A stretch of DNA of 8,229 nt, taken from the NCBI GenBank assembly GCA_025925615.1, contig JAICLN010000189.1:1-8229 (forward strand), read 5' to 3'. The translations under genes and the position numbers were made by a program. Every line of letters begins with the position of its first letter. The first letter of the stretch is position 1. A model generated the notes under the pieces. It ran no database searches and was not told the DNA's origin. It saw nothing but the letters and a program-made list of their open reading frames with translations. The DNA is from Actinomycetospora sp. (GTDB lineage: Bacteria > Actinomycetota > Actinomycetes > Mycobacteriales > Pseudonocardiaceae). Below are positions 1 through 6,624 of the stretch, one piece after another.

Positions 1-269
1 CGAGCGGCCCGACCGGAACCCCCCCACCGGCCGGGCCCGCTCTCCCCGTGACCGCGACGGTCCGGCCGCGGCCCGGCCTGCTGCTCTCGGGCACTGATGG
101 CCTGGCTCGGCGTCGCCTACCGGTGCTCGTCCTGGTCTCGGCGGTGCCGGTCCAGCTCGCCCGGCGACTCTCGGGCTCGACCTCCCCGACCCGGTAGGTG
201 CGGCTGCGGACGGGGTACGGACCTGGTGGCATGACCGGCGTCACCCCGATCGACGAAGGAGCCGCACCC
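1..269. other. Left-edge stretch without a confident gene; possible tail of an upstream gene
   Basis: I see no recognisable domain here. One plus-strand frame is open from base 3 to a TAG at 195-197. From about base 60 its codons show the coding pattern of a GC-rich genome: third positions about 87% GC, second positions clearly lower. It would end in a leucine/valine-rich segment followed by a short Arg/Ser/Thr tail, which could be the C-terminus of a protein starting left of the window. It has almost no acidic residues or lysines and matches no family I know, so it may equally be chance in GC-rich DNA. Bases 198-255 look like spacer and contain no convincing -10 element. The ribosome binding site of the next gene starts at 256. 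Confidence 0.3.
256..261 (+). promoter_or_regulatory. Ribosome binding site that fixes the GTG start at 270
   Basis: AAGGAG lies eight bases upstream of GTG 270, an ideal Shine-Dalgarno match and spacing. The in-frame GTG at 198 and ATG at 231 have no comparable site, so 270 is preferred. Confidence 0.75.
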
Positions 270-596
270 GTGGTCACCCCCACCGACGACAACCCGGAGC
301 TGTTGACCGTGGTCGCCCGCATGACGGCGAAGCCCGGCAAGGAGGCCGACCTGCGCAGCGCGCTCGAGGCGCTCGTGCCGATCACCGTCCAGGAGGACGG
401 CTGCGTCAACTACGACCTGCACGTCGCCGAGGACGACCCGGCCACCTTCTTCTTCTACGAGAACTGGGAGTCCGGCGCGAAGCTCGACGCCCACCTGGGC
501 GCCCAGCACCTGGTGGACTTCGCGAGCAAGCTGGAGGACCTGCTCGCCGGCGGCTCCGAAGGCCTGGTCATCCAGCGGCTCAAGCGCATCAGGTGA
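270..596 (+). CDS. Antibiotic biosynthesis monooxygenase (ABM) domain protein, YgiN-like
   Basis: A protein of 108 residues made almost entirely of one ABM domain (Pfam PF03992), the dimeric ferredoxin-like fold of YgiN quinol monooxygenase and cofactor-free anthrone oxygenases. Visible family features are the opening strand LLTVVARMTAKPGK (residues 10-23), the E..G(C)..YDLH stretch (around 41-50), a D-P-x-x-F-F-F-Y-E-N-W-E strand (54-66), then the LDAHL...H helix and a short C-terminal strand. This length is normal for the family. The start is GTG 270, which has a strong ribosome binding site; starts at 231 or 198 would only add a non-conserved leader. The stop codon overlaps the GTG of the DUF3500 gene by four bases (GTGA), so the two are probably co-translated. 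The likely role is a cytoplasmic oxygenase or small-molecule stress protein, but substrates vary so much in this family that none can be named. Confidence 0.88.
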   Translation: MVTPTDDNPELLTVVARMTAKPGKEADLRSALEALVPITVQEDGCVNYDLHVAEDDPATFFFYENWESGAKLDAHLGAQHLVDFASKLEDLLAGGSEGLVIQRLKRIR

Positions 597-1786
597 GCAC
601 CCCGTCCCCGACGTCGGTGGCCTCGGCGATGGCCGAGGCCGCGGGCGCCTGGCTGGAGACCCTCGACGACGAGCAGTCCGCGCAGGGGCGGTGGGCGTGG
701 CCGGGATCGAAGGCGGCCGAGGCCGAGCGGCTGGCCTGGTACTACACGCCCACCGACCACGGCGGGCTCACCCTGCACGAGCAGCTGCCCCACCAGCAGC
801 GCGCGGCGATGAGGCTGCTCGCGACGGGGCTGTCCGAACCGGCCTACGTCAGCGCCTCGGTGATCATGGGCCTGGAGAACGTCCTCGACCGCACCGAGGG
901 CTTCACCAATGGCTTCGGGCGCGACCGCGGGCGGGACCCGGGGATGTACTACCTGCGCGTGTTCGGCGACCCGGCCGGGGCCGCCCCGTGGGGCTGGCGC
1001 TTCGGCGGGCACCACGTCTCGGTCAACCACCTCGTCGTGGACGGGGAGGCGGTCGCGGGCTCGCCGTGCTTCCTCGGCGCGGACCCGATGGTCTCGCCAC
1101 TGCTCGGCGGCCGGGAGCTGCGGCCCCTCGGCGGGATCGAGGACACCGGGCGGGCGCTGCTGCACGCGCTCGACGCGGGGCAGCGCGAGCGGGCGGTCCT
1201 CACCCCGACCGCGCCGGCCGACGTCATCGGCGCGAACCGGGTGCACGTCTCGCCCGGTGACCGGCTCATCCCGCTGCCCGACCTGTGGCGCGGGCACTTC
1301 GACGACCAGGTGCTCGAGGACCGGCTCTGGGCGATGCACGACGGACTGGAGGCGCAGCTCGGCGTGGACGAGGCCGACCGGGCCGCCACCGAGATCGGTG
1401 CGACGCCGAAGGGGATCGCGGGGGGCGACCTGGACGAACCCCAGCGCGCCGTCCTGCGCGACCTGCTCGAGGCCTACGTCGGGCGGATGCCACTGGGCCT
1501 GGTCGAGCGCGAGCGGGCCCGGTTCGACGGCGGGGCGCTGGACGCCGTGCACTTCGCGTGGGCCGGCGGGTCCGAGCGCGGCGACCCGCACTACTACCGG
1601 CTAGAGGGCCCCGGCCTGCTCGCCGAGTGGGACAACACCCAGCGCGGGGTCAACCACGCCCACTCGGTGTGGCGGGCCGCGGGGCACGAGTTCGGCCGCG
1701 ACGTCCTGGCCGAGCACCGGCGCGCCCACCACGAGAGGGCGGGGTCGGAACGCCGCCGCCCGCTCCCGTCCTCGGGATCGGTGTGA
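593..1786 (+). CDS. DUF3500 domain-containing protein
   Basis: A 397-residue protein that I recognise as DUF3500 (Pfam PF12006), a family without an established function. Its hallmarks are W-G-W-R-F-G-G-H-H-x-S-V-N at residues 133-145, followed by PCFLGADP (158-165), and near the C-terminus G-L-L-x-E-W-D-N-T-Q...NHAHSVWR (341-361) then an E-F-G-x-D-x-L...H segment. The conserved His, Asn and Asp residues in these two blocks look like a metal or active site; that is inference. I see no signal peptide or membrane segment. Translation starts at GTG 593, overlapping the previous stop by four bases and with no Shine-Dalgarno sequence of its own, so it depends on translation of the ABM gene. The last roughly 15 residues are Arg/Ser/Pro-rich and probably unstructured. 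The coupling suggests that the two proteins act in one oxidative step or protective function. Confidence 0.88.
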   Translation: MSTPSPTSVASAMAEAAGAWLETLDDEQSAQGRWAWPGSKAAEAERLAWYYTPTDHGGLTLHEQLPHQQRAAMRLLATGLSEPAYVSASVIMGLENVLDRTEGFTNGFGRDRGRDPGMYYLRVFGDPAGAAPWGWRFGGHHVSVNHLVVDGEAVAGSPCFLGADPMVSPLLGGRELRPLGGIEDTGRALLHALDAGQRERAVLTPTAPADVIGANRVHVSPGDRLIPLPDLWRGHFDDQVLEDRLWAMHDGLEAQLGVDEADRAATEIGATPKGIAGGDLDEPQRAVLRDLLEAYVGRMPLGLVERERARFDGGALDAVHFAWAGGSERGDPHYYRLEGPGLLAEWDNTQRGVNHAHSVWRAAGHEFGRDVLAEHRRAHHERAGSERRRPLPSSGSV

Positions 1787-1795
1787 GCGCGGCAT

Positions 1796-1801
1796 TACCC
1801 T
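1796..1801 (+). promoter_or_regulatory. Putative -10 element of a leaderless prfB transcript
   Basis: TACCCT fits the actinobacterial TANNNT -10 pattern and ends six bases before GTG 1808, so the expected transcription start coincides with the start codon. No Shine-Dalgarno sequence precedes that codon. No clear -35 box is visible. Confidence 0.45.
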
Positions 1802-1807
1802 GGGCAC

Positions 1808-2923
1808 GTGGACGACTCGACCGCGACCGAACTCAAGGACCTCGCCGCCAGCCTCGACAGCGTGGAGGCGGCGATGGACCTCGACGGTCTGCGACGCCAG
1901 GTCGCCGAGCTCGAGGTGCAGGTCGCGGCCCCGGACCTCTGGAACGACGTCGAGACCGCACAGAAGCTCACCAGCGACTTCACGCACAAGCAGGCCGACC
2001 TGCGCAAGGCGGAGTCGCTGCGCTCCCGGCTCGACGACCTCTCCACGCTCTACGAGATGGCCAACGAGGAGGCCGGGGCGGACTCGGACGAGCTCACCGT
2101 CGAGGCCGACTCCGAGCGCGCGAGCCTGCACGCCGACATCAGCGCCTTCGAGGTCCGGACGTTGCTCTCCGGGGAGTACGACGAGCGCGACGCGCTGGTG
2201 ACGGTGCGCGCCGAGGCCGGCGGGGTGGACGCGGCGGACTTCGCCGAGATGCTCCTGCGGATGTACCTGCGCTGGGCGGAGCGCCACGGCTACCCGACCG
2301 AGGTCTACGACACCTCCTACGCCGAGGAGGCGGGCATCAAGTCCGCCACCTTCAAGGTCACCGCGCCCTACGCCTACGGCACCCTCTCCGTCGAGCAGGG
2401 CACCCACCGGCTCGTCCGGATCTCGCCGTTCGACAACCAGGGCCGCCGGCAGACCTCGTTCGCCGGCGTCGAGGTCGCACCCGTCGTCGAGTCCACCGAC
2501 CACGTGGAGATCGACGAGAAGGACCTGCGGGTCGACGTCTACCGCTCCTCGGGCCCCGGCGGGCAGGGCGTCAACACCACCGACTCCGCCGTGCGCCTGA
2601 CCCACCTGCCCACCGGCATCGTCGTGAGCTGCCAGAACGAGCGCTCGCAGCTGCAGAACAAGGCGTCGGCCATGGCGGTGCTCGCGGCCAAGCTGCTGGC
2701 CCGGCGCCGCGAGGAGGAGCGGGCCCTGCTGGACTCGCTCAAGGACTCCGGCTCGAGCTGGGGCAACCAGATGCGCTCCTACGTGCTGCACCCGTACCAG
2801 ATGGTCAAGGACCTGCGGACCAACCAGGAGACCTCGCAGACCAGCCAGGTGCTCGACGGGTTCATCGACGACTTCCTCGACGCCGGCATCCGCTGGCGCA
2901 AGCAGACCGAGGCCGCCGCGTAG
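1808..2923 (+). CDS. prfB: Peptide chain release factor 2 (RF2)
   Basis: RF2 recognises UAA and UGA in the ribosomal A site and triggers hydrolysis of peptidyl-tRNA. The 371-residue protein has the helical N-terminal domain (about 1-110, with the family's DLWND stretch at 43-47), the codon-recognition domain with the RF2-specific tripeptide SPF at 206-208 inside [15 protein letters not shown], and the catalytic loop SGPGGQGVN with GGQ at 251-253. SPF rather than PxT separates it from RF1. The frame is continuous from the GTG, with no internal UGA near codon 26, so the programmed +1 frameshift of E. coli prfB is absent, as is usual in actinobacteria. The GTG start is chosen because the N-terminus aligns with mycobacterial RF2 and a -10-like motif lies immediately upstream. 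It lies 21 bases after the DUF3500 gene, and a structured spacer separates it from ftsE. Confidence 0.97.
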   Translation: MDDSTATELKDLAASLDSVEAAMDLDGLRRQVAELEVQVAAPDLWNDVETAQKLTSDFTHKQADLRKAESLRSRLDDLSTLYEMANEEAGADSDELTVEADSERASLHADISAFEVRTLLSGEYDERDALVTVRAEAGGVDAADFAEMLLRMYLRWAERHGYPTEVYDTSYAEEAGIKSATFKVTAPYAYGTLSVEQGTHRLVRISPFDNQGRRQTSFAGVEVAPVVESTDHVEIDEKDLRVDVYRSSGPGGQGVNTTDSAVRLTHLPTGIVVSCQNERSQLQNKASAMAVLAAKLLARRREEERALLDSLKDSGSSWGNQMRSYVLHPYQMVKDLRTNQETSQTSQVLDGFIDDFLDAGIRWRKQTEAAA

Positions 2924-2931
2924 ATCCTCTC

Positions 2932-3008
2932 CCGACGACGGGTCGGTGAGTGTGGATTTCCTGACTTTGAGTGTCTGCGATGCGACACCGCTGACGTGAA
3001 CGCTCACC
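2932..3008 (+). other. Structured spacer between prfB and ftsE (hairpins, possible terminator or attenuator)
   Basis: This 125-base gap is less GC-rich than its surroundings. Just after the prfB stop is a 5-bp hairpin (2932-2936 with 2942-2946). A longer stem pairs GGTGAGTGT (2945-2953) with ACGCTCACC (3000-3008) over nine pairs including one G-U, and encloses a second hairpin, GTGTC (2971-2975) with GACAC (2984-2988). The first hairpin and the long stem share bases 2945-2946 and are mutually exclusive. There is no run of T, so a classical Rho-independent terminator is not evident. It could weaken read-through from prfB, or be an RNA element or protein-binding site ahead of ftsE. Confidence 0.4.
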
Positions 3009-3034
3009 CGTCCGGGAAGATCGACATCGGTCAG

Positions 3035-3040
3035 TAGCAT
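3035..3040 (+). promoter_or_regulatory. Putative -10 element of a leaderless ftsEX transcript
   Basis: TAGCAT matches TANNNT and ends eight bases before GTG 3049. No Shine-Dalgarno sequence lies in between, so the transcript probably starts at or within a few bases of the start codon. A -35 box is not recognisable. Confidence 0.45.
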
Positions 3041-3048
3041 CGCGCCCC

Positions 3049-3738
3049 GTGCTCCGGCTCGAACACGTCACCAAGCTCTACGCGACGTCCGTGCGGCCGG
3101 CCCTCGACGACGTGTCGATGGACGTCGACGCGGGCGAGTTCGTCTTCCTCATCGGGCCCTCCGGGTCGGGCAAGTCCACGCTCCTGCGCCTCCTGCTGCG
3201 GGAGGAGACCCCGAGCAGCGGGAACGTGTTCGTCGCGAACTGGAACGTGGCCCGCCTGGCGAACCGCAAGGTGCCCAAGCTCCGCCAGCGGATGGGGTGC
3301 GTGTTCCAGGACTTCCGGCTGCTCGGCGACCGCACCGTCGGCGAGAACGTCGCGTTCGCCCTCGAGGTGACCGGCAAGTCCGCGCACACCATCCGCACCG
3401 TCGTGCCCGAGATGCTCGAGCTGGTGGGCCTCGACGGGAAGGGCGACCGCATGCCCGCCGAGCTCTCCGGCGGCGAGGCCCAGCGGGTCGCCGTCGCCCG
3501 GGCCCTGGCGAACCGGCCGCTGGTGCTGCTCGCCGACGAGCCCACCGGCAACCTCGACCCCGAGACCAGCGACGACATCATGCTGCTGCTCGACCGGATC
3601 AACCGGACGGGCACCACCGTCGTCATGGCCACCCACGACCGGCAGATCGTGGACGCGATGCGCCGCCGCGTCGTGGAGCTCCACCTCGGCAAGCTCGCGC
3701 GCGACGACGCCCGCGGCGTCTACGGGGCGAGCCGGTGA
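3049..3738 (+). CDS. ftsE: Cell division ATP-binding protein FtsE
   Basis: The cytoplasmic ATPase of the FtsEX complex, which sits at the division site or cell wall and, through FtsX, activates peptidoglycan hydrolases (RipC in mycobacteria). The 229-residue protein carries a complete ABC cassette: Walker [10 protein letters not shown] (36-44), Q-loop in CVFQDFRLL (Q87), signature LSGGEAQ (139-145), Walker B VLLADEP (159-165) running into TGNLDPETS, and the switch histidine in MATHD (H196). The length and the C-terminal RGVYG stretch match mycobacterial FtsE. GTG 3049 places the family's usual M-x-x-L-x-H-V-T-K start in register and sits just after a -10-like motif. Its stop overlaps the ftsX start by four bases (GTGA), the normal arrangement for coupled, stoichiometric synthesis. 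All catalytic residues are present, so it should be an active ATPase. Confidence 0.97.
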   Translation: MLRLEHVTKLYATSVRPALDDVSMDVDAGEFVFLIGPSGSGKSTLLRLLLREETPSSGNVFVANWNVARLANRKVPKLRQRMGCVFQDFRLLGDRTVGENVAFALEVTGKSAHTIRTVVPEMLELVGLDGKGDRMPAELSGGEAQRVAVARALANRPLVLLADEPTGNLDPETSDDIMLLLDRINRTGTTVVMATHDRQIVDAMRRRVVELHLGKLARDDARGVYGASR

Positions 3739-4640
3739 CCGGCCTGGCCTTCGTGTGGCGCGAGGCCCTCGCCGGGCTGCGCCGCAACATCACCATGAGC
3801 ATCGCGATGATGCTCACCACGGCGATCTCCCTGGGCATGCTCGGCGCCGGCCTGCTCGCGGTGCGCACCATCGACCGCACCCAGGACCTCTACTACTCCC
3901 AGCTCGCGGTGCAGGTCGCCCTCGACGAGCCGACGAGCGCGGGCGACGCGGACTGCTCGAGCCCCACGTGCACGGGGCTGCGCGAACAGCTGCAGGGCGA
4001 CCCGCTCGTCGGCGGCGTCTCCTTCGAGAGCCGGGAGGCGGCGTACCAGCGGTTCCTGCGGATCTACGCGGGCCAGTCGATCCTGCAGCTGGTGCGCCCG
4101 CAGAGCCTCCCGGCGACGCTGCGGGTGACGCTCAAGGACCCGACGCGCGGAGACGCCCTCGTCGCCGAGTACAGCGGGCGCCCGGGCGTGCGCAACGTCG
4201 TCGACCAGCGGGCCCTCGTCCAGGACCTCTTCACGTTCCTCGCAAGCGTGCGCAACGCCGCGTTCGGGCTCGCCTCGGTCCAGGCGCTCGCCGCGCTGCT
4301 GCTGATCTCGAACACCATCCAGGTCTCGGCGTTCACCCGCCGTACCGAGGTCGGGATCATGCGTCTGGTCGGCGCCACCCGCTGGTACACCCAGGTGCCG
4401 TTCCTCATCGAGGCGGTGATCACCGGCGTCGTCGGGGCGCTCCTGGCGACCGGGGGCCTGGTGCTCGGCAAGCTCTTCTTCATCGACCGGCTCCTCGGTG
4501 GCCGGCTGATCTCCAACGCGATCCCCGCGGTCGGGATGAGCGACGTCCTCCTGTTCGTTGCACCCTTGTTGGTGGTGATCGGCGCGATCATCGCGACGGC
4601 GACGGGGTATGTGACCCTGCGCCTGTACGTGCGCAACTGA
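3735..4640 (+). CDS. ftsX: Cell division membrane protein FtsX
   Basis: The membrane partner of FtsE; its extracellular loop relays ATPase state to cell-wall hydrolases. The 301-residue protein has the FtsX layout: a short cytoplasmic N-terminus ([15 protein letters not shown]), TM1 around 22-44, a large outer domain about 45-170, TM2 around 175-198, a cytoplasmic loop with [14 protein letters not shown] (202-214), TM3 around 220-245 and TM4 around 270-293, ending in the basic LRLYVRN. The loop after TM2 is the FtsX/MacB-type coupling segment expected to contact FtsE. The outer domain has a cysteine pair (C74, C79) in a small DCSSPTC turn that could form a disulfide. GTG 3735 overlaps the ftsE stop and gives an N-terminus like that of mycobacterial FtsX. 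An open frame continues upstream through ftsE, but it lies out of register with that gene and is a shadow. Confidence 0.96.
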   Translation: MTGLAFVWREALAGLRRNITMSIAMMLTTAISLGMLGAGLLAVRTIDRTQDLYYSQLAVQVALDEPTSAGDADCSSPTCTGLREQLQGDPLVGGVSFESREAAYQRFLRIYAGQSILQLVRPQSLPATLRVTLKDPTRGDALVAEYSGRPGVRNVVDQRALVQDLFTFLASVRNAAFGLASVQALAALLLISNTIQVSAFTRRTEVGIMRLVGATRWYTQVPFLIEAVITGVVGALLATGGLVLGKLFFIDRLLGGRLISNAIPAVGMSDVLLFVAPLLVVIGAIIATATGYVTLRLYVRN

Positions 4641-4646
4641 AGGAGG
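4640..4646 (+). promoter_or_regulatory. Strong ribosome binding site of smpB
   Basis: AAGGAGG begins on the last base of the ftsX stop codon and lies seven bases before ATG 4654. It is the strongest Shine-Dalgarno sequence in the window and fixes the smpB start. Confidence 0.8.
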
Positions 4647-4653
4647 CCCCCCG

Positions 4654-5196
4654 ATGGCGAAGACGGCCGTCCCGACGGACTCGGGGCGCTCGCAGGAGCG
4701 AGCGGGCAAGAAGGCGTCCTCCAACCGGCCCGAGGAGCGGCGCAAGGTCGTCGCGACCAACCGCAAGGCCAAGTTCGACTACGCGATCCTCGACGTCTAC
4801 GAGGCCGGGATCGCGCTGCAGGGCACCGAGGTGAAGAGCCTGCGGGCAGGCCGGGCCTCCCTCGCGGACGCGTTCGCGACCGTGACCGACGGCGAGGTCT
4901 GGCTGCGCGGCCTGCACATCCAGGAGTACGACTACGGCAGCTGGACCAACCACGAGCCGCGTCGGCACCGCAAGCTGCTGCTGCACCGCGAGGAGATCTC
5001 GCGGCTCATCGGCAAGACCCGTGAGGGCGGGGCCACGCTGGTGCCGCTGTCACTCTACTTCTCCGGCGGGCTCGCCAAGGTCGAACTGGCGCTGGCCCGC
5101 GGCAAGGCGAAGCACGACAAGCGCGAGGCGATGGCCGAGCGCGACGCCAAGCGCGAGGCGGAGCGCATCGTCGGACGGCGGATCAAGGGGTGGTAG
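4654..5196 (+). CDS. smpB: SsrA-binding protein SmpB
   Basis: SmpB binds the tRNA-like part of tmRNA and carries it to ribosomes stalled on mRNAs without a stop codon, its C-terminal tail probing the empty mRNA channel. The 180-residue protein has the typical VATNRKA (33-39), [16 protein letters not shown] (49-64), [16 protein letters not shown] (96-111), VPLSLYF (130-136) and VELALARGK (143-151) blocks, followed by the basic helical tail [17 protein letters not shown] polar, basic N-terminal extension of about 32 residues precedes VATNR, roughly 20 longer than in M. tuberculosis SmpB. No later start codon offers a shorter form, and the ribosome binding site supports ATG 4654. It follows ftsX by 13 bases and is probably in the ftsEX transcript. 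Its RNA partner ssrA lies about 1 kb downstream. Confidence 0.97.
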   Translation: MAKTAVPTDSGRSQERAGKKASSNRPEERRKVVATNRKAKFDYAILDVYEAGIALQGTEVKSLRAGRASLADAFATVTDGEVWLRGLHIQEYDYGSWTNHEPRRHRKLLLHREEISRLIGKTREGGATLVPLSLYFSGGLAKVELALARGKAKHDKREAMAERDAKREAERIVGRRIKGW

Positions 5197-6146
5197 GAGA
5201 CGCAGCGACGACGGGCGGGGTCGCGCTCGGGACACCGCTGGGTTCCGACGACGAGGTCGCGGGCTGGGTCCGGTCGCTCGGCCTCGGTCCCGACGGCACC
5301 TCCGGCCTCGTCGACGTCCACGTGCACTTCCTGCCCGAGCGCGTGCTGCGCAAGGTGTGGGCGTTCTTCGACGACGCGGCCGCGAACTACGGCTACGAGT
5401 GGCCGATCCACTACAAGCGCCCCGAGGACGAGCGGCTGGCGATCCTGCGCTCCCTCGGCGTCGAGCGCTTCGCGCCGCTGGTCTACCCGCACAAGCCCGG
5501 CATGGCCGCCTGGCTCACGGGCTGGGCGCTCGACTGGGCGGCCGCCATCCCCGAGGCCGTGCCGACGGCGACGCTCTTCCCCGAGGAGTCGGTCACCGAC
5601 TACCTCGGCGACGCGCTCGACCGCGGCGCCCGCGTGGTGAAGGCGCACGTGCAGGTCGGGGGGTACGACCCGCGCGATCCCCTGCTCGACGCGGCCTGGG
5701 GGATGCTCGCCGAGGCGGGCATCCCGGTCATCACGCACTGCGGCGACGGCCCGCGGCAGGGCAACTACACCGGCATGGGGATCATCGCCGAGGTCCTCGA
5801 GCGTCACCCCCGGCTGCCGTTGGTGCTCGCCCACGCCGGCCTGCCGGAGTACGACGAGGCGCTGCGCCTGGCCGAGCGGTTCCCGTCGGTCCGGCTCGAC
5901 ACGACGATGGTGGGCACGCCGTTCACCGAGGACTTCGCGCCGGTTCCCCCGGACTGGCCGGCCCGGCTGGCCGAGCTCTCCGGGCAGGGCCGGGTGGTGC
6001 TGGGCACGGACTTCCCGAACATCCCGTACGCCTACTGGCGCCAGCTCGAGGCGATCCGCTCCTGGGCCGCGGCCGACGACCGCCTGGGCGAGGGGTTCCT
6101 GCGCTCGGTGCTGCACGACGCGCCGGTGGCGATGCTGGGGATCTGA
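5190..6146 (+). CDS. Amidohydrolase-2 family metal-dependent hydrolase
   Basis: A 318-residue enzyme of the amidohydrolase superfamily, Pfam PF04909 (the family of ACMS and gamma-resorcylate decarboxylases and 4-sulfomuconolactone-type hydrolases), expected to form a TIM barrel with a zinc or similar metal site. The likely ligands are visible: D-V-H-V-H (H44, H46) after strand 1, a lysine in V-V-K-A-H (K151), T-H-C-G-D (H183), L-A-H-A-G (H215) and L-G-T-D-F-P (D274). The set is complete, so it is probably active, but the substrate cannot be deduced; either hydrolysis or decarboxylation is possible. The first 35 or so residues are a non-conserved leader. GTG 5190 is the only reasonable start and overlaps the end of smpB by seven bases, with AAGGGG running directly into it. 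Co-translation with smpB is therefore likely, although a role in ribosome rescue is not implied. No signal peptide is seen. Confidence 0.88.
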   Translation: MVGDAATTGGVALGTPLGSDDEVAGWVRSLGLGPDGTSGLVDVHVHFLPERVLRKVWAFFDDAAANYGYEWPIHYKRPEDERLAILRSLGVERFAPLVYPHKPGMAAWLTGWALDWAAAIPEAVPTATLFPEESVTDYLGDALDRGARVVKAHVQVGGYDPRDPLLDAAWGMLAEAGIPVITHCGDGPRQGNYTGMGIIAEVLERHPRLPLVLAHAGLPEYDEALRLAERFPSVRLDTTMVGTPFTEDFAPVPPDWPARLAELSGQGRVVLGTDFPNIPYAYWRQLEAIRSWAAADDRLGEGFLRSVLHDAPVAMLGI

Positions 6147-6154
6147 TGTTGGGA

Positions 6155-6180
6155 CCCGCCCCGGCGGGATGATCGCCGGG
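6155..6180 (+). terminator. Possible terminator after the ftsEX-smpB-amidohydrolase unit
   Basis: Starting eight bases after the stop codon, CCCGC (6155-6159) can pair with GCGGG (6164-6168) around a 4-base loop. Alternatively CCCGGCG (6160-6166) can pair with CGCCGGG (6174-6180), seven perfect pairs around a 7-base loop. There is no T tract, which is common for actinobacterial terminators. Its position between the last gene and the ssrA promoter supports the call. Confidence 0.45.
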
Positions 6181-6191
6181 TCCGGACGCGT

Positions 6192-6197
6192 TATGAT
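6192..6197 (+). promoter_or_regulatory. Putative -10 element of the ssrA promoter
   Basis: TATGAT differs from the TATAAT consensus at one base and stands out in this GC-rich DNA. Transcription would begin near 6204, leaving a 5' leader of about 37 bases before the mature tmRNA end at 6241, to be removed by RNase P. No good -35 hexamer lies 16-19 bases upstream. Confidence 0.55.
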
Positions 6198-6240
6198 GAC
6201 CAGCCCCGCCCACAGCGTCGATCTCTGGGGCGCGGGAGAA

Positions 6241-6618
6241 GGGGGTGACTGGTTTCGACTCCGAGCGGTTGATCAGGAGAAGCGTGCCGAGGAAGGCGAC
6301 GATGATCTCGAAAACCACCCGTCGCAAAGATATAAGCGCCGAGAACAGTACTCAGCGCGACGTCATGCTCGCTGCCTGACAGCAAGCGATGATGTCTGTC
6401 GGCCCGGGTGTGTCCCCGACCCGGTAGCCGGCATCAGCTAGGGGACTCCACCGTCGGGCCCGGTCACGGGGCCCGGCGGGACACCGAACAGTGACTGGGG
6501 TCGTCACACCGGCGTGTCTGCACGACCGGTGGACCCGAGCAGAGACGACGCAGACTGCGCACGGAGAAGTCCTGACGAGTGTTCGGAGGACCCGGGTTCG
6601 ATTCCCGGCACCTCCACC
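6241..6618 (+). ncRNA. ssrA: tmRNA (transfer-messenger RNA)
   Basis: tmRNA is charged with alanine, enters stalled ribosomes with SmpB, and templates a degradation tag. The 5' end GGGGGTGACTGGTTTCGACT is the conserved start. Its first seven bases pair with CACCTCC (6609-6615), and the third pair is G-U, the alanyl-tRNA synthetase identity element. The T arm is intact: CCGGG (6592-6596), loop TTCGATT, CCCGG (6604-6608). The discriminator base is A6616. The sequence then reads CCC, so the final A of the CCA end is not encoded. The AAGCGCC block before the resume codon and the AACAGTGACTGGG and GAGCAGAGACGACGC blocks match other actinobacterial tmRNAs. A 10-bp stem (6452-6461 with 6469-6478) belongs to the downstream pseudoknot domain. 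About 378 bases is normal. It lies 94 bases after the amidohydrolase gene and seems to have its own promoter. Confidence 0.96.
6338..6379 (+). other. tmRNA tag-peptide reading frame (AENSTQRDVMLAA, stop UGA)
   Basis: Beginning at the GCC resume codon, the frame reads A-E-N-S-T-Q-R-D-V-M-L-A-A and ends at TGA 6377-6379. The N-terminal Ala, the QRD core and the C-terminal L-A-A follow the actinobacterial pattern (A-D-S-x-Q-R-D-Y-A-L-A-A in mycobacteria). LAA is the degron read by ClpX. Compared with mycobacteria the tag is one residue longer, YA is replaced by VM, and the stop is UGA rather than UAA. Confidence 0.88.
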
Positions 6619-6624
6619 CCCCGG

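Noticed and set aside
198..269. Longer start (GTG 198 or ATG 231) for the ABM protein
   Set aside because: Neither has a Shine-Dalgarno sequence, and the extra residues lie outside the family domain; GTG 270 has AAGGAG at ideal spacing.
455..1591. 378-codon minus-strand open frame opposite the DUF3500 gene
   Set aside because: Same shadow effect; no domain or start signal, and the plus strand carries a recognisable family.
1808..1900. Programmed +1 frameshift in prfB
   Set aside because: The frame is continuous with no in-frame UGA or slippery CUU-UGA near codon 26.
1601..3040. 479-codon open frame on the minus strand opposite prfB
   Set aside because: It is antisense to an unambiguous RF2 gene, its protein is an Arg/Val/Leu/Gly/His-rich string without domains, and long antisense frames are expected where third positions are nearly all G or C.
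6169..6441. 90-codon plus-strand frame across the start of ssrA
   Set aside because: It runs through the conserved tmRNA 5' domain and tag region; the RNA gene explains the sequence.
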